Shown: piece after piece, positions 1-4,785 of the stretch
How the letters are laid out: each line of letters opens with the position of its first letter
Position numbering within the stretch: position 1 is the first letter of the stretch
Assembly: GCA_029009035.1 (NCBI GenBank)
Contig: JAQXJQ010000155.1
Coordinates: 1 to 8,377, forward strand
Source: Oscillospiraceae bacterium
GTDB lineage: Bacteria; Bacillota; Clostridia; Oscillospirales; Oscillospiraceae
Length of the DNA stretch: 8,377 nucleotides
Reading direction: 5' to 3'
Position numbers and translations under genes: made by a program
Notes under the pieces: generated by a model
Seen by the model: the letters and a program-made list of their open reading frames with translations, nothing else
Database searches by the model: none
What the model was told of the DNA's origin: nothing

Positions 1-224
1 GCGTGTCGAAAAACTTCGACACGCTTCTCAGAAATGCAAGCATTTCTTCGAGGGGATGCAGTTCGCTGCGTCGCACTCGCTCCGCTCGCACGCTTGCGAA
101 CTGAGAAGTGTTTTTTCTGAGGCACATGTCCTCAGAAAAAAACGGATCTCATTTTATTCCGTCATCTGCGGATGACGGAACTCTGCGAGGCTCTTGCACT
201 TCGTGCAGGTAGATCCGCCTTTTT
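1..224. repeat. Stem-loop-rich intergenic element
   Basis: No coding region is seen here. The stretch is almost entirely self-complementary. A 10-bp stem with an AAAC loop lies at 1-10/15-24, and an 8-bp stem at 30-37/40-47. CAGTTCGC/GCGAACTG pairs at 59-66/96-103, with a competing long-range pairing CTTCTCAG/CTGAGAAG at 24-31/101-108. A 12-bp stem pairs 111-122 with 130-141 and has T and A runs at its ends. An outer stem CGGATCT/AGATCCG (143-149/211-217) encloses a 10-bp hairpin (157-166/171-180) and a small one near 195-207, and is followed by a T run at 220-224. The last unit and the 111-141 unit resemble intrinsic terminators. The whole may be a dispersed palindromic element or stacked 3' ends of a gene left of the window; copies elsewhere in the genome cannot be seen from here. 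Confidence 0.55.
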
Positions 225-235
225 CAACAGTCTAG

Positions 236-270
236 AACCGACCTATGGTTACGATCATAGGTCGGTTTTT
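236..270 (+). terminator. Rightward intrinsic terminator
   Basis: A perfect 12-bp stem (236-247 with 256-267, arm AACCGACCTATG) with an 8-base loop runs into five T residues at 266-270. On the other strand no T run follows, so it acts on rightward transcription, presumably from a gene left of the window. Confidence 0.75.
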
Positions 271-281
271 ATGTTATGCAC

Positions 282-335
282 CGGCGGGGCAGCACCCGAG
301 GCTCCCTCGTCAGAGGGAGGCTTGTCGCTGCACCG
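282..335. repeat. Probable dispersed palindromic repeat
   Basis: A CTCCCTC/GAGGGAG hairpin (302-308/313-319, loop GTCA) sits inside an outer GCAGC/GCTGC pairing (289-293/327-331). On the minus strand the core reads CTCCCTCTGACGAGGGAG, which I recognise as resembling a repeat common between genes of gut Clostridia. That is recollection and no second copy lies in this window. No T run follows, so it is not a convincing terminator for the LysR gene, and none is visible in 271-399. Confidence 0.4.
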
Positions 336-399
336 TCGGAAGGCGCGGCGATGTCCTTTGGTGTTCCAAATCCCGATTAAATGCTTTTCGTATGATGGA

Positions 400-1290
400 T
401 CATGTACAATGAATCTCCATCTGCTCCATGAACAGGGCAATGGCGGGGTTATAGTTACTTTTGCGCCAGGCCACGGTCACATCGTGGCCCTTCGCCTCCG
501 GCATGTCCAAATCCCGGATCACCACCCGGGGGTTGTAGCGCTCGATGGTGCGGCTGCTGGTGACAGCCACGGCAATGCCCAGCTCCACCCAGAGCAGCAC
601 ATCGTCGTTTTTCTCCACATAGATGATGTCGGGAGAGATCCCGCCCCGTGCCAGCAGGTTGGCAATGTACTGATAGCCCTCCTCGCTGGCCTCCCGGCCC
701 AGCTGGGCAAAGCGCTCCTGCTTCAGGTCCTCCAGCTTCAGATCGGGTTTATCCGCCAGGGGATGGCTCCGGCTGAGCATGATGCAGGAGTCAAATTTCT
801 GCACATCCACCGTCACCAGATCCGGCTTGTCAAAGAGGGAAAAGCCATAGGTGCAGATGAGATCCAGCTTCCCGTCATACAGCCGCTCCGGCAGCTGGCT
901 CAGGGAAAAACGCTCCAGGGTCAGATTGATCCCCGGGCAGCGCTCGCGAAAGCTGTCCACCACATTGGGAAACAGCAGGGAGATGTCATACACATCCAAA
1001 AACCCGATGCGCAGCTCCCCCTCATAGCCCCGGTTGGCGTTGCGCACATCCAGCATCATGCCCTCGTATTCCCGCAGGAACTGAGGCATCCGGTTGTAAA
1101 GGGCGCTTCCGCCGGGGGTGAGCTTCAGGGTCTTTTTGTCCCGCACAAAGAGCTGGGTCCCCAGTTCATCCTCCATGGCCTGGATCTGGCGGCTGAGGGC
1201 GGGCTGGGTCATAAAGAGGCTTCTGGCCGCCTCGGTAAAGCTGAGGCATCTGGCCACCGCAATGAAATACTTCATCTGATTGAGCGTCAT
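400..1290 (-). CDS. LysR-family transcriptional regulator
   Basis: This 296-residue protein has the normal length and layout of a LysR-type regulator. The N-terminal winged helix-turn-helix (about residues 1-60) has the signature SFTEAARSLFMTQPALSRQIQ at 17-36. A linker helix follows, then the periplasmic-binding-protein-like effector domain (about 90-290). LysR regulators usually bind a small molecule and control a divergently transcribed neighbour. Here that neighbour is the flavoprotein gene starting 183 bp away, so it is the probable target. The start is chosen because MTLNQMKYF is the family's usual beginning; the ribosome site (GGGTGATG) is weak and the predicted leader is only about a dozen bases. 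The effector cannot be deduced. No terminator is visible downstream. Confidence 0.93.
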   Translation of the reverse strand: MTLNQMKYFIAVARCLSFTEAARSLFMTQPALSRQIQAMEDELGTQLFVRDKKTLKLTPGGSALYNRMPQFLREYEGMMLDVRNANRGYEGELRIGFLDVYDISLLFPNVVDSFRERCPGINLTLERFSLSQLPERLYDGKLDLICTYGFSLFDKPDLVTVDVQKFDSCIMLSRSHPLADKPDLKLEDLKQERFAQLGREASEEGYQYIANLLARGGISPDIIYVEKNDDVLLWVELGIAVAVTSSRTIERYNPRVVIRDLDMPEAKGHDVTVAWRKSNYNPAIALFMEQMEIHCT

Positions 1291-1308
1291 GTTTCATCAC
1301 CCGGGGTC

Positions 1309-1337
1309 ATTCTACCACTTTCATGTCCCGTCTGCAA
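1309..1337 (-). promoter_or_regulatory. LysR gene promoter
   Basis: Read on the minus strand, TTGCAG (1332-1337) and TAGAAT (1309-1314) are separated by 17 bp, a good sigma-A promoter. Transcription would start near 1302, leaving a very short leader before the ATG at 1290. Confidence 0.65.
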
Positions 1338-1391
1338 CATCTTCATTACAAAAAGGCATGACCCTACACGATATTGGCATTGCGTTTTTCA

Positions 1392-1409
1392 CAAATTGCT
1401 TTGAATTTG
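1392..1409. promoter_or_regulatory. Candidate LysR operator
   Basis: CAAATT-N6-AATTTG is a perfect inverted repeat overlapping the -35 box of the flavoprotein promoter. A second palindrome, TTTGCGCAAA, lies in the spacer at 1406-1415. Dyads of this kind between a LysR gene and its divergent partner are typical binding sites. That this regulator binds here is inference, and the AT-rich half sites could arise by chance. Confidence 0.4.
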
Positions 1410-1428
1410 CGCAAAAAAATGGTATAAT
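1401..1428 (+). promoter_or_regulatory. Flavoprotein gene promoter
   Basis: TTGAAT (1401-1406) and a perfect TATAAT (1423-1428) are spaced by 16 bp, about 45 bp upstream of the flavoprotein start codon. A strong GGAGG ribosome site (1462-1466) precedes the ATG at 1474 by 7 bases. Confidence 0.75.
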
Positions 1429-1473
1429 TTCACCGCAAAGACACCCCTATCAAACAAAAATGGAGGTTTCAAT

Positions 1474-2424
1474 ATGAAAGTTCTGGGTATCGTCGCCGGC
1501 CGTCACGGCGGCAACAGCGAAATTCTGGTCAAGGAAGCCCTCCTCGCCTGCCAGGAGGGCGGCGCCGAGGTCAAGATGATCAACCTGTTCGACTACCACA
1601 TCGAGCACTGCACCGGCTGCGAGGGCTGCACCGTGCAGATGGGCGAAATGGAGATGGGCAAGCGCGACCACTACGACGGCTGCGTTCTGAAGAACAAGGA
1701 CGATATGGACAAGATCGTCAACGAGATGCAGACCTGCAACGGCGTCATCATTGGCTGCCCCTCCTACGACCTGACCGCCAGCTCCCTGTACGTCAAGTTT
1801 GCTCAGCGCTTCCTGGCCTATGAGCTGGCTTTCCGCATTGCCATCGGCGATGTGAAGGAGGACCCCCACACCGTGGCGGGCCTGATCGCCAACGGCGGTT
1901 CCTGCCTCGACTGGCAGACCCTCACCCTGGACACCATGTCCGCCACCATGTTCACCCAGTCCATGTATGTGGTAGACAAGATGATGGCTACCCGCAACGG
2001 TCTGCCCGGCAACGTCCTGCTCCGTCCCGAGCAGATCGCCCGTGCCCGCAAGATGGGCGAGAACATCATCAAGGCCATTCAGACTCCTGTTGAGGAGCGC
2101 GGCTGGCTGGGCGATGAAAACTACGGCATGTGCCCCAACTGCCACTCCAACCTGATCTACAAGGGCGAGACCCACTGGGATGGCATCCGGTTCCCCTATG
2201 AGTGCGCTGTCTGCGGCGCCGGCGGCGACCTGGTCAAGGGCGAGGACGGCGAGCTGAAGTTCCAGCTGGCCGAGAACGGCCTGATCCGCAACCGCTACGA
2301 GAACTCCGCCCGCGCTGAGCATCTGAACGAGATCGTCAAGACCCGCATCGACTACCTGCAGCGCCGCGGTGAGACCGCCGAGCTGGCCAAGCACTACAAG
2401 GAAGTCACCTTCCCCGCCATCTGA
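1474..2424 (+). CDS. Flavodoxin-fold NAD(P)H reductase with zinc ribbon
   Basis: The 316-residue product begins like NADPH-dependent FMN reductases and iron-sulfur flavoproteins: strand MKVLGIVAG, then an FMN-phosphate loop GRHGGNSE (residues 9-16). The family's cysteine cluster follows (C46, C49, C52) and C70 precedes KNKDDM, where relatives usually have the fourth cysteine much closer; about a dozen extra residues lie between. IIGCPSYD (near 92-99) is the second flavin-contacting loop. Unusually, a CxxC-N20-CxxC zinc ribbon (C220, C223, C244, C247) follows the flavodoxin domain and makes the protein longer than simple family members. It probably transfers electrons from NAD(P)H to a small organic substrate or partner; whether the cysteines hold a 4Fe-4S cluster is open. 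It is cytoplasmic, with no signal peptide. Codon use is strongly biased, suggesting high expression, and it is probably controlled by the divergent LysR protein. Confidence 0.85.
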   Translation: MKVLGIVAGRHGGNSEILVKEALLACQEGGAEVKMINLFDYHIEHCTGCEGCTVQMGEMEMGKRDHYDGCVLKNKDDMDKIVNEMQTCNGVIIGCPSYDLTASSLYVKFAQRFLAYELAFRIAIGDVKEDPHTVAGLIANGGSCLDWQTLTLDTMSATMFTQSMYVVDKMMATRNGLPGNVLLRPEQIARARKMGENIIKAIQTPVEERGWLGDENYGMCPNCHSNLIYKGETHWDGIRFPYECAVCGAGGDLVKGEDGELKFQLAENGLIRNRYENSARAEHLNEIVKTRIDYLQRRGETAELAKHYKEVTFPAI

Positions 2425-2437
2425 GCTGAATACATAC

Positions 2438-2476
2438 AAAAATGAGGCATTGCCCAAACGGCAATGCCTCATTTTT
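2438..2476. terminator. Bidirectional terminator
   Basis: A perfect 17-bp stem (2438-2454/2460-2476) with loop CAAAC carries an A run on one side and a T run on the other. It lies between the convergent flavoprotein and exchanger genes and should stop transcription from both. Confidence 0.9.
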
Positions 2477-2484
2477 ATGGTTGC

Positions 2485-3426
2485 TCAGATGGTGATGGCC
2501 AGATAGCCCACATAGGCGGCGATCAGGAGGATGCCCTGCAGTCTGGACGCCTTCTGGCGGATCAGCAGGGGCACCATGGCGATGAGGATCACCAGCATGC
2601 AGGCGGGGAAGTCGATGCGCAGGCACTGGGCGGACACGACAAAGCTGCTGCCGGACACCACGGTGCAGAGGGGCAGGATGAGGGCCAGGTCGATGATGTT
2701 GGCGCCCACAATGTTGCCCACAGACAGGCTGGACTCCTTCTTGCGGATGGCTGTGATGGTGGTGACCAGTTCGGGCAGAGAGGTGCCGATGGCCACCATG
2801 GTGACGGCGATGACCCGTTCAGGCACGCCAAGGGCCGTGGCGATGGCGGAGCCGCCGTCAATGAGCAGGTTGGAACCCAGCACGATGCAGCCCGCCCCCA
2901 CAAGGAACATGACCACATTTTTGGCCACATTTTTTCCGCTCTTGTCCATCGGCTCCGATTTGGCGGGCTTGCGCTTGGCCTCCACCACATTGAGGACCAT
3001 GAAGCCCACAAACACGGCGAAGAGCACCGCCACAGACCATGTCTGCATCTGACCGCTCAGGCAGCCCACCCACAGGACCGCCGCGGTTCCGATGAGGATG
3101 AGGCACTGCTTGAGATAGTCCTTACGGGGTGCGACCACCGTCATAAACACAAAGGCCAGTGCCATAATAAGACCGGTGTTGGCGGTCACGGAGCCCACGG
3201 CGTTGCCCACGGCCATGTCGTTTTTGCCCTCCAGGCTGGCCATGACCGACACGATCATCTCCGGCATGGTGGTGGCGATGCTGACGATGGTGGCGCCGAT
3301 GACAAAGGTGGGGATGTTGGCCGCCCGGGCGATCCAGCTGGCGGCGTCCACAAACCAGTCTCCGCCCTTGATCACCAGAATGACGCCGGCCACAAACATG
3401 ATGAGCGCGACCCAGATACTATCCAT
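2485..3426 (-). CDS. CaCA-family sodium/cation exchanger
   Basis: The 313-residue hydrophobic protein (about 10 helices) has the two inverted alpha repeats of the Ca2+:cation antiporter family, YrbG-like. Repeat 1 is GATIVSIATTMPEM (44-57) with GNAVGSVTAN (74-83); repeat 2 contains AIGTSLPEL and GNIVGANIIDLALI. The ion-binding glutamates of both PE motifs are present (E56 in repeat 1), and an aspartate lies in repeat 2. A charged cytoplasmic loop (AKRKPAKSEPMDKSGKN) separates the halves, as usual. Such proteins extrude divalent cations in exchange for Na+ or H+. Repeat 1 is atypical: ATTMPE for the usual GTSLPE, and GSVTAN for GSNIFN. The ATG at 3426 is chosen because GGAGG (3435-3439) lies 8 bases upstream; a longer TTG reading to 3471 would run through the leader terminator. 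Its riboswitch-like leader points to Mn2+ as a possible substrate. Confidence 0.9.
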   Translation of the reverse strand: MDSIWVALIMFVAGVILVIKGGDWFVDAASWIARAANIPTFVIGATIVSIATTMPEMIVSVMASLEGKNDMAVGNAVGSVTANTGLIMALAFVFMTVVAPRKDYLKQCLILIGTAAVLWVGCLSGQMQTWSVAVLFAVFVGFMVLNVVEAKRKPAKSEPMDKSGKNVAKNVVMFLVGAGCIVLGSNLLIDGGSAIATALGVPERVIAVTMVAIGTSLPELVTTITAIRKKESSLSVGNIVGANIIDLALILPLCTVVSGSSFVVSAQCLRIDFPACMLVILIAMVPLLIRQKASRLQGILLIAAYVGYLAITI

Positions 3427-3456
3427 AAAAAAAGCCTCCATTTCTGCATTTGTTGC

Positions 3457-3490
3457 AAAAACAGAGGTCAAACCGAGACTCTCTGTTTTT
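3457..3490 (-). terminator. Riboswitch expression-platform terminator
   Basis: On the minus strand AAAAACAGAG (3490-3481), a bulged A and GTC pair with GAC and CTCTGTTTTT (3466-3457) around loop TCGGTTT, a U-tract terminator between aptamer and start codon. An exclusive alternative pairs aptamer segment CGAGACT (3504-3498) with AGTCTCG (3480-3474) and TCTGT (3495-3491) with ACAGA (3486-3482), breaking the terminator's 5' arm. These competing helices are what a transcriptional riboswitch needs. Confidence 0.8.
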
Positions 3491-3493
3491 ACA

Positions 3494-3581
3494 GATAAGT
3501 CTCGTCATTTCATGCAATACCAGAAGGGGCTCCTTCAGGATGTTGGCATTGCCACGCTCAAAGCGCCGACTACTCCCTTAA
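3494..3581 (-). ncRNA. yybP-ykoY (manganese) riboswitch aptamer
   Basis: Read on the minus strand, the exchanger leader has the conserved pieces of this class in order. AAGGGAGTAG is at 3579-3570 (family: AAAGGGGAGUAGC). A short P2 hairpin CGCT/AGCG follows. The P3 stem GCAAT/ATTGC (3552-3548/3518-3514) encloses the internal-loop segment GCCAACATC (3547-3539) and a GAAGG/CCTTC hairpin. A small CAT/ATG P4 comes next, then ACGAGACTTATC (3505-3494), matching the family's 3' segment GCRAGACCUUU. The predicted transcription start (near 3582) falls at the 5' edge of the aptamer. Known members sense Mn2+ and usually control Mn2+ exporters or related transporters. A covariance search against Rfam RF00080 would decide. 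Confidence 0.82.
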
Positions 3582-3588
3582 CGGTGGC

Positions 3589-3618
3589 ACTATATCATAA
3601 AGCTCGTCCCGTTGTCAA
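3589..3618 (-). promoter_or_regulatory. Exchanger gene promoter
   Basis: On the minus strand a perfect TTGACA (3618-3613) and TATAGT (3594-3589) are separated by 18 bp. The start would be near 3582, exactly where the riboswitch aptamer begins, which supports both calls. Confidence 0.75.
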
Positions 3619-3623
3619 CAGCT

Positions 3624-3630
3624 TTCGACA
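3624..3630 (-). promoter_or_regulatory. Candidate 0A box at exchanger promoter
   Basis: A perfect TGTCGAA (minus strand) ends 5 bp upstream of the -35 box and is centred near -45, a position from which Spo0A activates some promoters. One 7-mer alone is weak evidence; identical boxes in front of spo0A make it worth noting. Confidence 0.4.
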
Positions 3631-3675
3631 GAAACTGCCGATTTTTCTGATATAATGAGTACAAATCGACCCGCA

Positions 3676-3710
3676 CCGGCGCCCACCGGGATCGCAATCC
3701 CGGGCGCCGG
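3676..3710 (-). terminator. GC-rich hairpin after spo0A
   Basis: CCGGCGCCC (3676-3684) pairs with GGGCGCCGG (3702-3710) around an inner GGGAT/ATCCC stem with loop CGCA and an ACC bulge. It lies about 20 bp after the spo0A stop and may terminate or stabilise that transcript. No T run follows on the minus strand, so termination may be incomplete. Confidence 0.45.
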
Positions 3711-3729
3711 GGGGTCTGAACGCGGGGCG

Positions 3730-4494
3730 TCAGCCAAAGGTCCGCTTATCCTTTTCCAGAGAAATTTTGTCCGCGATCATGGCAATGAACTCGCTGTTGG
3801 TGGGCTTTCCCTTGATGTTGGACACGGTGTAGCCGAAGTACTTCTGGAGTGTCTCCAGATCGCCCCGGTCCCACGCCACCTCGATGGCATGGCGGATGGC
3901 CCGCTCCACCCGGCTGGCGGTGGTGTCGAATTTCTTGGCCACCGCGGGGTAGAGCACCTTGGTTACGGCGTTGATGACATCCATGTCGTTGACCACCAGC
4001 ATAATGGCCTCCCGGAGGTACTGGTAGCCCTTGATGTGGGCCGGGACCCCGATGTCATGGATGATGGCGGTGACCCACCGCTCCAGCTCCCGCTGGAGAT
4101 CCTCCTCCGGCAGCTCCTGTCTGCCCCGCTCCGAGGCCAGACGGCGCACCCGCTCAATGACCGCCGACACCCGGCAGGGCTTCAGCATACAATAGGCCGC
4201 CCCCAGGTCGGACACCTCCATGGCCAGCTGGGAGCCGGAGAAGGCGGACAGCACCAGCACCCGGGCGCGGGTCCCCCGCAGCTGTTCCAGCACCTCCAGT
4301 CCGTCCATCCCCGTCAGCAGCAGATCCATCACCACCACATCCGGATCGGTCTGCCGGGCCAGTTCCAGCAGCTCATCACCGTTTCCCGTCTGCCCCACCA
4401 GGGTGAGATCCGGCTCCTCCTGCAGCATATCAGCCAGTATCCGGCGGAATTCCTCGGACACATCCGCGATCAAAACTTTCCGTTGCTCAGTCAT
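3730..4494 (-). CDS. spo0A: Sporulation master regulator Spo0A
   Basis: The C-terminal half is unmistakably the Spo0A DNA-binding domain (about residues 142-256, counted from the upstream ATG at 4500): IHDIGVPAHIKGYQYLREAI, TKVLYP, FDTTASRVERAIRHAIEVAW, FGYTVSNIKGKPTNSEFIAM. Phosphorylated Spo0A binds 0A boxes and starts sporulation. The N-terminal receiver keeps the phospho-acceptor D59 (VVMDLLLTGMDG), S85 and K107, but the acidic pair is D13-V14 instead of Asp-Asp and the usual proline after the phospho-site is threonine. Length is slightly below that of Bacillus Spo0A. Two in-frame ATGs exist, at 4500 and 4494; the second is preferred because GGAAAGGA (4503-4510) lies 8 bases from it but only 2 from the first. 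spoIVB, its usual upstream neighbour, is absent. Three 0A boxes upstream imply autoregulation. Confidence 0.96.
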   Translation of the reverse strand: MTEQRKVLIADVSEEFRRILADMLQEEPDLTLVGQTGNGDELLELARQTDPDVVVMDLLLTGMDGLEVLEQLRGTRARVLVLSAFSGSQLAMEVSDLGAAYCMLKPCRVSAVIERVRRLASERGRQELPEEDLQRELERWVTAIIHDIGVPAHIKGYQYLREAIMLVVNDMDVINAVTKVLYPAVAKKFDTTASRVERAIRHAIEVAWDRGDLETLQKYFGYTVSNIKGKPTNSEFIAMIADKISLEKDKRTFG

Positions 4495-4558
4495 ACTCAT
4501 GATCCTTTCCGATGCTTTTCAAATGTTTTCCAATAAATTCCATTTTTTCTGTGGATTT

Positions 4559-4587
4559 AAAATACCACACCGGAGGCGAATTGGCAA
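4559..4587 (-). promoter_or_regulatory. spo0A promoter
   Basis: On the minus strand TTGCCA (4587-4582) and TATTTT (4564-4559) are spaced by 17 bp, a fair sigma-A-type promoter placing the start near 4552, about 55 bp before the start codon. A sigma-H promoter could also exist but I cannot place one with confidence. Confidence 0.5.
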
Positions 4588-4617
4588 GATATTTTGCACT
4601 CTTTTTTCCCAAAATCA

Positions 4618-4645
4618 TTCGACATCTGTGTCGAATTTTGTCGAA
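4618..4645. promoter_or_regulatory. Cluster of three 0A boxes
   Basis: Three perfect TGTCGAA sites lie in 28 bp: one on the minus strand (4618-4624), two on the plus strand (4629-4635, 4639-4645). The last two are 10 bp apart, one helical turn, on the same face of the DNA. They sit about 30-60 bp upstream of the spo0A -35 box, fitting Spo0A autoregulation. They also lie 64 bp or more upstream of the peptidase promoter. Confidence 0.8.
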
Positions 4646-4708
4646 TTCTCGTTTTCACACCCTTTAGGCGCCGTTTTGCCGCTTCAACCGCCCCTTTCCT
4701 CCCGCCCC

Positions 4709-4737
4709 TTGCCAATGCCGGCAGGATGCGCTACAAT
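4709..4737 (+). promoter_or_regulatory. M28 peptidase promoter
   Basis: TTGCCA (4709-4714) and TACAAT (4732-4737) are spaced by 17 bp, placing the start near 4744 and about 42 bases of leader before the ATG at 4786. Confidence 0.7.
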
Positions 4738-4752
4738 GGTCTGGAAAAATAT

Positions 4753-4766
4753 CCCCCCGTGGGGGG
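4753..4766 (+). other. C6/G6 hairpin in peptidase leader
   Basis: Six C and six G residues flank GT, giving a compact 5-bp stem with a CGTG loop. It ends 5 bases before the GGGAGG ribosome site (4772-4777), close enough to influence ribosome loading. No ligand-binding domain is recognisable around it. Confidence 0.4.
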
Positions 4767-4785
4767 CGAATGGGAGGAACCCGAA

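Noticed and set aside
4..21. Two inverted 0A-box-like TGTCGAA copies
   Set aside because: They are the two arms of one hairpin, so the match is explained by the stem; no promoter lies nearby.
172..1404. Long rightward reading frame of 410 codons across the LysR gene
   Set aside because: It lies opposite a canonical LysR gene, has no ribosome site, starts inside a hairpin and encodes a histidine/glutamine-rich sequence typical of an antisense shadow.
1450..2472. Leftward frame of 340 codons over the flavoprotein gene
   Set aside because: It is composed mostly of G, V, A, L, H and D, a result of GC-rich third positions in the real gene, and it crosses the terminator.
3427..3471. Longer exchanger start (TTG at 3471)
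   Set aside because: It would place the start within the riboswitch terminator; the ATG at 3426 has GGAGG at ideal spacing.
3651..3656. Rightward TATAAT
   Set aside because: No -35 box lies at a usable distance and no rightward gene or transcript feature follows; it opposes spo0A.
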